Assembly (NCBI GenBank): GCA_963709505.1
Contig: CAVPXC010000001.1
Location: 124,001-188,000, forward strand
Source of the DNA: CAVPXC01 sp963709505
Lineage (GTDB): Bacteria > Chloroflexota > Anaerolineae > JAAEKA01
Length of the DNA: 64,000 bases
Reading direction: 5' to 3'
In this document: piece after piece, positions 53,664 to 62,311 of the stretch
Layout: every line of letters starts with the position of its first letter
How positions within the stretch are numbered: position 1 is the stretch's first letter
The notes under the pieces: model-generated
Databases searched by the model: none
The model's input: only the letters and a program-made list of their open reading frames with translations
What the model was told of the DNA's origin: nothing
Position numbers and translations under genes: made by a program

Positions 53664-53928
53664 ATGGCCAAGATCGCCATCAGCTTGCCCGATGACATGC
53701 TAAGCGACATCGACCGTCTTGCGCGGCGAACGACGCATGGCGCGCAGTGAAGTGATTCGAAAGGGCGTCGAGGCGTTTCTTGAGGTCGAGCGCTTCCGCC
53801 AGACGGTGGCACGCGCTCAGGAACTCTATACCGAGATCGCCCTCGAGGACGCGGCCCTGGCCGAGAGATATCGCCTCATGGCCGCGGAGACCTTGCCTGT
53901 TTACTATGTGGCGGAGACCGATCAATGA
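53664..53928 (+). CDS. Ribbon-helix-helix antitoxin (frameshifted)
   Basis: MAKIAISLPDDMLSDIDRLA is the beta strand and first helix of an RHH (MazE9/CopG-type) antitoxin. One extra G near 53725 breaks the frame; without it the protein reads ARERRMARSEVIRKGVEAFL and continues to AAETLPVYYVAETDQ, 87 residues. AAGGAGA stands before the ATG. Its stop overlaps the toxin start by four bases. It should bind its promoter and neutralize the toxin. Confidence 0.82.
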
Positions 53929-54293
53929 CCGTGCCCCAACGCGGGGAGATCTACTGGCTCGATTTCAACCCGGCAACCGGGGCTGAAATGCGAGAAACCC
54001 ATCCTGCGCTCGTCATCCAGAACGACGTCGGAAACCAGGCGGGTGCGTTGACTATCCTGGCCGCCATCACCAGCAATCTCCGGGTTGCACGGCTTCCCAT
54101 AGGCGTGATCGTCGAGCCAGAAGAGAGCGGCCTGCCTCTGACCTCGGTGGTGCATTTGGGCCACATCTACAGTGTGGATAAAAGTCGATTGGGACGTCGT
54201 GCAGGGCAACTATCGAAAGCGACCATGCAGCGGGTGGACCAAGCGATTGCCATTAGCCTGGGCTTACGGCCGTTTATCCTTCCAGAAATGTAA
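53925..54293 (+). CDS. MazF/PemK-family mRNA interferase toxin
   Basis: 122 residues. VPQRGEIYWLDFNPATGAEM, RETHPALVIQNDVGNQAGAL, and SVVHLGHIYSVDKSRLGRRA are the conserved MazF core with the RP/HP-ALV strand and the catalytic Arg. Cleaves RNA at short sequences. ATGA overlap with the antitoxin shows a two-gene operon. Ends two bases from the converging URO-D-like gene. Confidence 0.92.
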   Translation: MTVPQRGEIYWLDFNPATGAEMRETHPALVIQNDVGNQAGALTILAAITSNLRVARLPIGVIVEPEESGLPLTSVVHLGHIYSVDKSRLGRRAGQLSKATMQRVDQAIAISLGLRPFILPEM

Positions 54294-54295
54294 TC

Positions 54296-55218
54296 TCACC
54301 CTGCCCTGTACATCGCCTCGACGTTCTCCCCCGGCACGCCGGGCATCAGCCCGCCGCTGGTACCCAGGATCACCGGCGTGCCGGCCAACGGCGCCAGCAT
54401 ACGGGTCACGTGCTCCGCAATCTCCTCTGCCGGATGCGGCAAGGACAGCCAGCCCACGTCCACGTTGCCCCAGAGACACAGTTCCGGCCCAACCCGTTCG
54501 CGCACCCCGGCCAGGGTCATCGCCGCGCCCGGCTCCAGGCCCTGCAGGCCGTTGATGCCCGCCGCCATCAGGTCGTCCAGCACGGCCCAGAGGTTGCCGT
54601 CTGAGTGAAAGACCACCGGCAGGCCCGCGGCCTGTCCGGCTTCCACCATGATGGTCAGGTATGGGAAGTAACTCAGCCGCAAGGCTGCCGGGTTGATGTA
54701 GGTCGCACGCCGATAGGCAATGTCGTCGCCGATCAGGATGCCGTCGGCGCCCAGCGCTGCCAGCCGTTCCGCATACTCGGCAAACTCCACAACGGCCTCG
54801 GCCATAAAGCGCTGCTCGGCCGGGCCAGGCTTGACCAGGCGGGCCAGGGCCCCTCCCAGCCCCACGCCTTGGCCGCGGCGCTGAAGGGGCCATCGACCAG
54901 CCCCAACACGAACAAATCGCTCTCGTCGTGCCACTCCTGCACCAAAAACTCAGCCTCCTCCGGGTCGGGTTGCTGTGGCGCGCCCCAGCCGCCGGAAAAC
55001 GAAACCACCGCCAGATCGTGGTTGAGCCGCTTGAGCACCGCATGTCGCGCCGACCAGGGAATTGCCTCTCCCTCCAAGCCCACGACGTCCCGGATGAAGA
55101 CATCGTCGACGACCAACTCGCCGCGCAGCAAGCGTCGCGGCCACTCGCCGGTCAACGCCATGCGCATAGCCTCGCGTCGACCGGGATCCTTGCTTTTGCC
55201 TGCCCGATGATTAGCCAT
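54296..55218 (-). CDS. Uroporphyrinogen decarboxylase-like (methyltransferase-type) protein (frameshifted)
   Basis: N-terminal part MANHRAGKSKDPGRREAMRM to LVDGPFSAAAKAWG, then after a shift near 54868 LVKPGPAEQRFMAEAVVEFA, LGADGILIGDDIAYRRATY, VVFHSDGNLWAVLDDLMAAG, GLQGLEPGAAMTLAGVRERV, LCLWGNVDVG and VILGTSGGLMPGVPGENVEA. Joined, about 307 residues of the URO-D superfamily, on the MtaA-like or DUF side rather than heme HemE. Overlaps the MFS gene's end by eight bases. Confidence 0.78.
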
Positions 55219-56428
55219 CGATCGCTCCTGCCACCGGCTCCGGCTCGCTGCCGCGCTCCTGCACCCAACGATACAGCACAAACACAGCAAGCGCAGCACC
55301 AGCAACACCGTAGGCCGCCGTGGCTTGCATGCCGCGCCACTCAAACAACGCAACGCCCAAGGTGTCGCTGACAGTGCGCGTCACGCCGCCGGCCATGGCC
55401 GCCATCGCCAAAACCGTGCCGCGTGCCAACGGCACTTGCTCTGACAAAAGGCCGATGTTTGACACGATGGTGAACTCGAATGCGATGGTGAAGACAAACA
55501 TCCCGGTAACCGCCAGCGCCTGCCAACGCTCCAGCAGCGGCAGAAGGGCCATCGTCGCGGTCATGGCTATCAGCCCCAACCCCACCCCGCGCCGTTTGCC
55601 AAGCCGGTCGATAAACAGACTGCTCGCCGCGGAGGCCGATAGCTCCGCCAGACCCAGCAGCGAGGCGACCCTGCCGATCTGGTTCGGCGCCATGCGAAAA
55701 CCCTGTTCGAGCCACGCGCCGTAGGTGACAAAAAAGGCCTCGGCTGCCACGAACATCAGACCGGTGACCACAATGTTGGCCCGCGCGCTGGGGATGCGCC
55801 AGACCATGCCGGCCATCTGACGAAGGCCGTGCTGAATGTGCCCCTGACGTTTCGGATGGCGCGGGAACAGGATGGGCAGCGGCGCTGCGGCCAGGCTCAA
55901 CACGGCAACGACCCGCAACGGCGCCTGCCAGCCTTGCTGCACCATCAGAAGTCCCACCAGGGGCAAAATAATCAGCCCAGTCAGCGCCCAGCTGAACTCG
56001 ACGATCCCCAAGATCCTCCCGCGGCGGTGAAATGGCACCTGTTCGCTGATCGCGGCCTGTAACGTGGGCACAAAGGCCGAGGCGCTCAATCCCAGGAGAA
56101 TCACCGGCGGAATGGCTGCAACCAACCCGTATGCCGTGCTCAGCCACCACAGACTGATTCCCTGTACCACTAATGCGCCCATCAACATCACGCGTGGGCC
56201 GCGTCGATCGCTCCAACTGCCGAACACCGGACTGGTAAAGATCATGGCTGAGCGCAGCGACATCAAAAGCCCGCCCTGCGACAACGTGATACCCAGCCCC
56301 CGGCTGATCTCCGGCAAGAATGGATAGAACATACGCATCGCCGTATCCACGGTCAGACGCATCAGAATGGATACGACGACCATGCGGCCGGTGCGCAGGG
56401 GCGGAGTGTCAGGGTGTTGGAGTGTCAA
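55211..56428 (-). CDS. MFS transporter
   Basis: 405 residues, 12 membrane helices. SRGLGITLSQGGLLMSLRSA, SPVFGSWSDRRGPRVMLMGA (the motif A loop), ISEQVPFHRRGRILGIVEFS, and MAPNQIGRVASLLGLAEL. Substrate unknown. The first 15 residues (MTLQHPDTPPL...) come from the neighbouring TGTCGGAG-type repeats, and no ribosome site is seen before 56428, so the true start may be Met at 56383 (MVVVSILMRL). Same strand as URO-D-like and Nudix genes. Confidence 0.8.
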   Translation of the reverse strand: MTLQHPDTPPLRTGRMVVVSILMRLTVDTAMRMFYPFLPEISRGLGITLSQGGLLMSLRSAMIFTSPVFGSWSDRRGPRVMLMGALVVQGISLWWLSTAYGLVAAIPPVILLGLSASAFVPTLQAAISEQVPFHRRGRILGIVEFSWALTGLIILPLVGLLMVQQGWQAPLRVVAVLSLAAAPLPILFPRHPKRQGHIQHGLRQMAGMVWRIPSARANIVVTGLMFVAAEAFFVTYGAWLEQGFRMAPNQIGRVASLLGLAELSASAASSLFIDRLGKRRGVGLGLIAMTATMALLPLLERWQALAVTGMFVFTIAFEFTIVSNIGLLSEQVPLARGTVLAMAAMAGGVTRTVSDTLGVALFEWRGMQATAAYGVAGAALAVFVLYRWVQERGSEPEPVAGAIDG

Positions 56429-56462
56429 GGTGTCAGGGTGTCGGAGTGTCAGGTGTCAAGTG
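56402..56462. repeat. GGTGTCAGGGTG/GGAGTGTC repeat
   Basis: Six variants of a nine- to ten-base word (GGAGTGTCA, GGGTGTTGG, AGGTGTCAG). Same family as 40671-40784. It supplies the last codons of the Nudix gene (LTPDTPTP) and the first of the MFS gene (LQHPDTPPL). Confidence 0.75.
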
Positions 56463-57191
56463 TGGCTTATGCGCCAGTACCTGCCACTTCCTCCACATAC
56501 CTCGGTAGTGATTGCGCGAGCCCGGGCGCGACGCGGTGGGCTCATCGGTCATCAGGCGGATGGCTTCGGCGAGGTTGCACAGGTAAAGGCCAACGACTTC
56601 GCCGTCGGCGAACCGGAGACCGGCCAGTCCGGCCGGTGTCAGTGTCGCGGCGAAGATCTGGGTGACGTGGCAGATGTGCACGGGTGGATTGATGCTGTCG
56701 GCTTCACAGCGGATGTAGGGGTCGCCTACGGGTAACAGACTCGAAGGCGCCAGCATGCCTGCGTCTTCCATCAGGTTCAACCCGAGCTCTTCGGCGGCCT
56801 CCGCGCGAATTGCCTCCTCCCAGCTTAAGCCCGCACGGACGTGGCCGGTGACCGCCAGGTCCAGCATGCCCGGCCAATCCACCCGAGGGCTGCGTACTTG
56901 CAGCGCCAGTAAATCCTGCGGCGTCCGCAGCACCAGGTGAACGGTGCGGTGGCACAGGCCCATCAGGTGGCAGAGCCAGCGCGGCGCGATGACGCCGGTG
57001 GTATCCCCACTCTCGGTGATCAGATCGAAGGGCTCTTCGTGTTTGGGGACCGGCTGCACCACTGGTTGCCAGGTCGAAGTCAGCCGCTGTACGTCGCCGG
57101 TGCTCAGCTCGGCGCCGTACTTGACCTCTGCCATCTCAGCGGCAAGATGGACAAGCTGGCCTCGATCAAACGTGGGTGGGCGTGTTGTCAT
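56433..57191 (-). CDS. Nudix hydrolase, IPP-isomerase-like
   Basis: 252 residues. VIAPRWLCHLMGLCHRTVHL and LLALQVRSPRVDWPGMLDL lead to the Nudix box GHVRAGLSWEEAIRAEAAEE then LGLN: the glutamates of the helix are kept, while the Arg of REUxEE is Ala. Similar to isopentenyl-diphosphate-isomerase-like Nudix proteins. The last eight residues are encoded by repeat DNA, so the natural end may have been lost. No clear ribosome site at 57191. Confidence 0.78.
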   Translation of the reverse strand: MTTRPPTFDRGQLVHLAAEMAEVKYGAELSTGDVQRLTSTWQPVVQPVPKHEEPFDLITESGDTTGVIAPRWLCHLMGLCHRTVHLVLRTPQDLLALQVRSPRVDWPGMLDLAVTGHVRAGLSWEEAIRAEAAEELGLNLMEDAGMLAPSSLLPVGDPYIRCEADSINPPVHICHVTQIFAATLTPAGLAGLRFADGEVVGLYLCNLAEAIRLMTDEPTASRPGSRNHYRGMWRKWQVLAHKPHLTPDTPTP

Positions 57192-57210
57192 GGAAAAGAT
57201 ATGAACACGT

Positions 57211-57253
57211 GCAGACCCTTCGAGTTTTCTGTTCCGAAACCCGAAGGGTCTGC
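57211..57253. terminator. Hairpin after the GlnQ-like gene
   Basis: GCAGACCCTTCG (57211-57222) pairs with CGAAGGGTCTGC (57242-57253), downstream of the ATPase gene on the minus strand. Confidence 0.6.
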
Positions 57254-57266
57254 GCTCATCTCTTGG

Positions 57267-58004
57267 CTAGTGCAAGATCTTGCTCAGGAACAGACGTGTG
57301 CGCTCGTGTTGCGGATTTTCGTACAGGTCGATTGGCGTGGTGTCCTCGATGATCGTGCCTTGATCCATGAAAATGATACGGTTGGCCGCGGCGCGGGCAA
57401 AGCCCATCTCATGGGACACGCAGACCATCGTGATACCCGTCTTGGCCAGGTCGAGCATTACGTCCAGAACCTCTTTGATCATCTCGGGGTCCAACGCGCT
57501 GGTTGGCTCGTCGAAGAGCATGATCTTGGGGTTCATCGCCAGGGCGCGGGCGATCGCCACGCGCTGTTGCTGGCCGCCGGAGAGCTGGCCGGGATAGGAA
57601 GCAGCCTTTTCAGGGATTCCAACACGCTCCAGCAGGTCCTGAGCCACCTTGTCCCGTTCGGCCTTCGGGCGCTTGCGCACAATTCGCTGCGCCAGGGTGA
57701 TGTTTTCGAGGACACTCAAGTGTGGAAAGAGGTTGAACTGCTGAAACACCATGCCAATCTCGGTCCGCATCTTGTTGATATTGGTTTTCTTTGCTTCCAG
57801 GTCCACACCCTCGATGTAGACGTGGCCATTGGTTGGCTTCTCCAGGTGGTTGATGCAGCGCAGCAGAGTCGACTTGCCCGATCCGCTGGGGCCGATGATG
57901 ATCACCACCTCGCCGGGAAAGACGTCCAGACTGACGCCACGCAGCGCCTGCACGTTGCCAAAGTACTTGTACAGATCCTCGATCTTGATAATCGGTTCGG
58001 TCAT
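57267..58004 (-). CDS. Polar amino acid ABC transporter ATP-binding protein
   Basis: 245 residues of the GlnQ/HisP group. Walker A IIGPSGSGKSTLLRCINHLE, Q-loop MVFQQFNLFPHLSVLENIT, signature YPGQLSGGQQQRVAIARALA, Walker B KIMLFDEPTSALDPEMIKEV and the switch His in VSHEMGFARAAANR. Powers uptake with the permease upstream and probably the binding protein at 62.3-63.1 kb. AGGAG precedes the ATG. Confidence 0.93.
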   Translation of the reverse strand: MTEPIIKIEDLYKYFGNVQALRGVSLDVFPGEVVIIIGPSGSGKSTLLRCINHLEKPTNGHVYIEGVDLEAKKTNINKMRTEIGMVFQQFNLFPHLSVLENITLAQRIVRKRPKAERDKVAQDLLERVGIPEKAASYPGQLSGGQQQRVAIARALAMNPKIMLFDEPTSALDPEMIKEVLDVMLDLAKTGITMVCVSHEMGFARAAANRIIFMDQGTIIEDTTPIDLYENPQHERTRLFLSKILH

Positions 58005-58049
58005 TGCCTCACACTGCTCCTAAAGAAAAACGACCCTTTGCTTGCGCTT

Positions 58050-58114
58050 GCGTAACTGCTCACCCGTCATTCCTGCTCCCGAAGGGGACAGGAATGACGG
58101 GTGAGCAGTTACGC
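58050..58114. repeat. 26-bp hairpin between GlnQ-like and permease genes
   Basis: Bases 58050-58075 (GCGTAACTGCTCACCCGTCA and on) pair perfectly with 58089-58114 around a 13-base loop. It sits between two genes of the same transporter and could lower the downstream message. Confidence 0.8.
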
Positions 58115-58127
58115 GCTTGAAAGGTTC

Positions 58128-58988
58128 TTACGTGCTGGACTGCCATCGTTTCTCGACGAAACGGACGATCAGGACAAAAAGCAACGTCAACGCCAAATAG
58201 ACCAAAGCCATCGAGTTGTAGCCCTCGAAGGCCCGAAACGTCCGCGAGACATACAGTCGGGAGCTTTGCAGCAGCTCAGCCACGGCGAGCACGCTGACCA
58301 GCGACGAGTCCTTGAGCATGGCCACGAAGTCGTTGGCGAGCGGGGGTACCACCCGGCGGATCGCCTGGGGCAGGATGACGTTAATCATCGCCTGGGGATA
58401 GCCCATGCCCAACGAACGGGCGGCCTCCATCTGGCCCTTGGGGATGGACTCGATACCGGAACGATAGACCTCGGCCAGATAGGCGGCGTAGCCGAGCGAC
58501 AAGCCCAGGATCGCGCCCTGTAGGTTTGAGAAGTCGATCGCGCCGCCGGTCGCTTCACGAATCATCGGCGCCAGCACGAAGCCGATCCACAGCACCAAAG
58601 CCAGCACGGGGAACCCGCGCATCACCTCCACATAGAGCGTGCTCAGGTGAAACAGAAGCGGGTTCTTCGACACCCGCATGATGCCGATAAACAGGCCGAG
58701 AATGAGCGCGGTGATGTAGGAAACGATCGTGACGTACAGCGTTACCATCAGCCCGGTTCTGATCACAACCCCGAAACCTATCTCCACCGTTGAGTTGGGA
58801 ATGATCAGAAACCTGAGGGCGTCGCGATAATACTGGTTACTCAGCATCAACACGAAGAGAACCGTGATTCCGACGACCATCGCGACGGCCCACAATGGAA
58901 ACGCGCGCAGCTGCTCGCTTGTGGTAGGTCGGGCTCTGATCAGGGGTTGCGCCGGAGGGGCAGAAGGTGGTTGTTCGGTGACGCTCAT
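58128..58988 (-). CDS. Polar amino acid ABC transporter permease
   Basis: 286 residues, HisM/GlnP type. FGVVIRTGLMVTLYVTIVSY, RGFPVLALVLWIGFVLAPMI, the ATPase-contact EAA loop QMEAARSLGMGYPQAMINVI, and AMLKDSSLVSVLAVAELLQS. Membrane part of amino acid uptake with the ATPase below. A single permease, presumably a homodimer. Start at 58988 has AGGAGCG. Intact. Confidence 0.92.
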   Translation of the reverse strand: MSVTEQPPSAPPAQPLIRARPTTSEQLRAFPLWAVAMVVGITVLFVLMLSNQYYRDALRFLIIPNSTVEIGFGVVIRTGLMVTLYVTIVSYITALILGLFIGIMRVSKNPLLFHLSTLYVEVMRGFPVLALVLWIGFVLAPMIREATGGAIDFSNLQGAILGLSLGYAAYLAEVYRSGIESIPKGQMEAARSLGMGYPQAMINVILPQAIRRVVPPLANDFVAMLKDSSLVSVLAVAELLQSSRLYVSRTFRAFEGYNSMALVYLALTLLFVLIVRFVEKRWQSST

Positions 58989-59119
58989 CGCTCTCGCTCC
59001 TACAAAGCCAAATGGATGGATTGCCTGGAGAATCTGGGGGAAGGACCACGGGAGCTGCGCATCTGGCCGGAGGCCCAGGCGTCACCTGCCAGCCAGCACG
59101 TGTCTTAACGAAAGCGGGC

Positions 59120-59638
59120 TTACAACGACTTGACGGCCGCCAGAGCAATGTCGTAATTGGGGAACTGAGCGATCTCCGGTACATACTCGACATAACGAAC
59201 TACATCGTCGGAGTCGACGACGAAGACCGATCTCTGCTCGACGCGTAGCTCCTTGATGTGCGTACCGTAGGCATCGCCAAAGGCCATGGATAGATGATCG
59301 GACAACGTGATGATCCGGTCAACGCCTTTGGCCGCACACCACTCGGCCAGATGGAAGGGCAGATCGGCGCTGACGGTGACGACCACTACACCATCTCCGA
59401 AGGTCGCCGCCTCCTCGTTGAACTGGCGCGTTTGGGCATCGCAGATGCCGGTGCCGATAGAGGGGATGACGTTGATCAGGCGGATCTTGCCGGCTGTAGA
59501 CTCGAGCAGCTTCGCCGTGCCGTCGAAGCCTTTGCTGCTCAGCGTGACTTCCGACGCCTTATCGCCGGGCTGTAACACCGGTCCCAACACAGTGAGTGGC
59601 TTGCCTTTCAATGTGACGGCTCCGAAACGTTCTTCCAT
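59120..59638 (-). CDS. tpx: Thiol peroxidase
   Basis: 172 residues. VTLKGKPLTVLGPVLQPGDK, NVIPSIGTGICDAQTRQFNE with the peroxidatic cysteine, ADLPFHLAEWCAAKGVDRII with the resolving cysteine, and YGTHIKELRVEQRSVFVVD. The usual SIDTPVC is SIGTGIC; the Thr and Cys are kept. Reduces hydroperoxides with thioredoxin. AAAGGATAGG before the ATG. Placed between two transporter sets, likely by chance. Confidence 0.92.
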   Translation of the reverse strand: MEERFGAVTLKGKPLTVLGPVLQPGDKASEVTLSSKGFDGTAKLLESTAGKIRLINVIPSIGTGICDAQTRQFNEEAATFGDGVVVVTVSADLPFHLAEWCAAKGVDRIITLSDHLSMAFGDAYGTHIKELRVEQRSVFVVDSDDVVRYVEYVPEIAQFPNYDIALAAVKSL

Positions 59639-59672
59639 GACAACCTATCCTTTCCAATGTTTAATGATGAAC

Positions 59673-59739
59673 GATGAGTGATGAATGATGAGTGCGGAAG
59701 ACGGATTCCGAATTCCGCACTTATCATTCATCACTCATC
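59673..59739. repeat. 27-bp hairpin with ATGAGTG/ATGAATG words
   Basis: 59673-59699 pairs with 59713-59739 with one G-T position. Core GATGAGTGATGAATGATGAG. Between the DppC-like and tpx genes. Same family as 25079-25156. Confidence 0.85.
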
Positions 59740-59750
59740 ATTCAGAATTC

Positions 59751-60893
59751 TTACCGGTTTTTCATTCGCGGGTCCAGCGAATCGCGCAGACCATCGCCCA
59801 GAAGGTTGAAGGCCAGCACCGTGACCACAATCGCCAGGCCGGGAAAGAGGATCAAATGCGGTGAAGTGAACATCTGGTTGCGCTCGGCGCCGATCATTGC
59901 GCCCCATTCGGCTGTCGGCGGCTGTGCGCCGAGGCCAAGAAACGATAGGGCCGCAGTATCCAGGATAGCCGTTGCAATGCCCAAGGTCGCGGCAACAATC
60001 AGCGGAGCGGTGGCGTTGGGCAGAATCGCTCGGAACAAGATGCGGTTGTGTTTGGCGCCGATAGCCCGCGCCGCGGTGACGTATTCCTGTTCCTTGATCG
60101 ACAACACCTGCGAGCGTACGACGCGGGCATACGTTGGAATCGACACGATCGCAATTGAGATCAGCGCTGTCAACAAGCCGATATCCTCAAAACCAAAGGC
60201 TCGCTGCATAAAGTTGAGACCCCGAGAAAAGAAACTGTCTTCCGCCACTTGCAGCAGCGCCGAGTTGATGGCAATGGCCAGAATCAGCGCGGGGAAAGCC
60301 AGCAATACGTCCATGATGCGCATCAGCGCGTTGTCGTAGATAGCGCCCAAATATCCGGCGATGGCGCCAAACAGCATTCCGACAAAGACCGCCAGCGTGA
60401 CGGTGTAGATCCCTGCTTTCAGCGACACACGGGCGCCATACAGCACGCGGCTGTATAGATCGCGACCGTTGCCGTCCGTGCCAAAGTAATGCTCAGGCTG
60501 ACCCGACTCACACTGAAAGAAGTTGAGGATCGGAACGTCAGGTAGTTCGCTCAGCGCATAGATACACGGCGCTTGCCGGCGTTTGAGCCCTTCCTCCTTG
60601 CCGATCAGCACGTCGTTTGGGTTGTGCGTTGCCAGCGTTGGGGCAAGCAAGGCGATAGAAATCAGAATCAGCACGATCGCTAAGCCTACCTGACCCGATC
60701 GCCGCCGGGTAATCAGGTCGCGCCCGGCTTCGTACCACAAGCCGCGCGACTGCCGGCGCCGCCGCGTCGTCAGGGTCAGCTCAGGGCTGCCCGTCACGTC
60801 TTGTGCAAGGCTATCAGGCAGGGCTACCTCGGCCTCGACCGGAGCGCTTGACAAACCTTGTTCGGAGGGTGTTTCGACCTGGTTTGAAGCCAT
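59751..60893 (-). CDS. Dipeptide/oligopeptide-type ABC transporter permease, DppC-like
   Basis: 380 residues with a long N-terminal polar region (about 65 residues). LIALLAPTLATHNPNDV-type first helix, HYFGTDGNGRDLYSRVLYGA (the DppC hallmark), GYLGAIYDNALMRIMDVLLA, the EAA loop YVTAARAIGAKHNRILFRAI, and SFLGLGAQPPTAEWGAMIG. A 60-residue insert with PCIYAL and FFQCESG lies in the first external loop. Partner of the DppB-like gene. No DppD/F ATPase is in the window. Confidence 0.92.
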   Translation of the reverse strand: MASNQVETPSEQGLSSAPVEAEVALPDSLAQDVTGSPELTLTTRRRRQSRGLWYEAGRDLITRRRSGQVGLAIVLILISIALLAPTLATHNPNDVLIGKEEGLKRRQAPCIYALSELPDVPILNFFQCESGQPEHYFGTDGNGRDLYSRVLYGARVSLKAGIYTVTLAVFVGMLFGAIAGYLGAIYDNALMRIMDVLLAFPALILAIAINSALLQVAEDSFFSRGLNFMQRAFGFEDIGLLTALISIAIVSIPTYARVVRSQVLSIKEQEYVTAARAIGAKHNRILFRAILPNATAPLIVAATLGIATAILDTAALSFLGLGAQPPTAEWGAMIGAERNQMFTSPHLILFPGLAIVVTVLAFNLLGDGLRDSLDPRMKNR

Positions 60894-60967
60894 CGTGTGA
60901 TCCTAGATCGGCTATTCGTTCGGGGGCATCTGTGGCAAGCTGTGTGCTCCGTTAGGTTAGAAGTTGT

Positions 60968-61045
60968 CCGTGTCATCCTGAGGCTCGGCGAAGGATCTGC
61001 GCCTTGCACAGCGGAGATCCTTCGCCGAGCCTCAGGATGACACGG
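60968..61045. repeat. 31-bp hairpin between the DppB-like and DppC-like genes
   Basis: 60968-60998 (core CCGTGTCATCCTGAGGCTCG) pairs perfectly with 61015-61045. Flanks GTTAGGTTAGAAGTTGT and GATCTAACTTAACAAGGCAC match those around 42858-42896. Inside an operon, so it would lie in the mRNA between two permease genes. Confidence 0.85.
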
Positions 61046-61112
61046 TGCAAGATCTAACTTAACAAGGCACTGTGGATGAAAACCGGGCGAATGGGCAGCA
61101 TATTTCTCGTTT

Positions 61113-62187
61113 TCAGGCCAAGCGAATGCGGGGATCCAAAAAGCCGTACAAAATGTCGACGACCAGGTTGATCACCAGAAAGATCATGGCGATCACCAGG
61201 GTAAACCCTTGGATCACCGCGTAGTCACGTGACAGGATCGAGTTGAACAGCGCCCGACCGACGCCTGAGAAGCCGAAGATGGTCTCGGTCAGAACAGCGC
61301 CGCTCAGCAGAAAGCCCAGCGATAAGCCGATGATAGTGACCACCGGCAACAACGCGTTGCGCATCGCGTGACGAAACAACACCACGCGCTCTGACAAGCC
61401 TTTAGCGCGCGCCGTCCGGATATAATCCTGGCCGAGAACCTCCAACAGACTGGAACGGGTCATCCGGGCAATCAAAGCCATCGGGATAGTAGCGAGCGCG
61501 ATGGCGGGCAGAAGCATGTGCTTGAAGCTGTCCACAAACAACTCGCCATTGAGGGTAACGATGGCGTTGAAGAAGTAGAGATTGCTGAGGAACCCGGCAA
61601 GGCGGTACCCCGGCGAGCCTTCAGGGATGTTCAGCAGGATAGCCAGGGAGGGAACAGACATGCCGGCCGACAAGCGGCCCGATGGAGGCAGCGCAAAGGG
61701 CGTATTCTTCAGGAGAATAGCAAATACGAAAGCCAGGAACAGCCCAAGGACAAAAACGGGCACGGACACTCCAAGGTTGGCCCCCACCATGGTTTCCGAC
61801 GTCAAGCGCCGAGTTGTGGCGCGTCGCCGAGATACTCCCCAACAAAACCCCAAAAAAGACGGCAATGGCCATCGCACTCAAGGCCAATTCGATGGTCACC
61901 GGCAGGCGTTCGGCAATAAGCTTGGTGACCGGTTGCCCAAAACGAAAAGAGACACCCAGGTCGCCAGAAAATACGTCACCAAGGTAGATCACGAACTGGG
62001 TAACAATCGGCTCATCCAACCCATAGCGAGCGTTGAAAGCCGAGCAGGTTTGCTCATTGGCCTTTTCGCCCAAGATCGCTACACAAGGGTCGCCGGGCAG
62101 GAGCCGCGCCAAGGCGAAGGTGATAAACAGGATCCCAAACAACACCGGCAGGGCGGCGAGAATACGCTGGAGGATGTATTTGCCCAT
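61113..62187 (-). CDS. Dipeptide/oligopeptide-type ABC transporter permease, DppB-like (frameshifted)
   Basis: MGKYILQRILAALPVLFGIL, FITFALARLLPGDPC, LGVSFRFGQPVTKLIAERLP, then after a shift near 61800 ETMVGANLGVSVPVFVLGLF, MLLPAIALATIPMALIARMT, the EAA loop YIRTARAKGLSERVVLFRHA, and GFSGVGRALFNSILSRDYA. Joined, about 358 residues. The ATG at 62187 has GGAG upstream. Membrane half of a peptide, or similar solute, importer. Co-transcribed with DppC-like. Confidence 0.9.
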
Positions 62188-62311
62188 GACGATGCTCCGA
62201 TGCTCAAGGAGGCTACCTGCTTGAACAGGCAGGGAAATTGGAGAACGACTCGACTGGCGGGGGAACACTGCAACTCTCGGCGTTCCACCCGCCAATCAGT
62301 TCAAGCTGTGG

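Noticed and set aside
54296..55218. Heme-pathway hemE
   Set aside because: Motifs fit the broader URO-D-like methyltransferase group, and no other heme genes are in the window.
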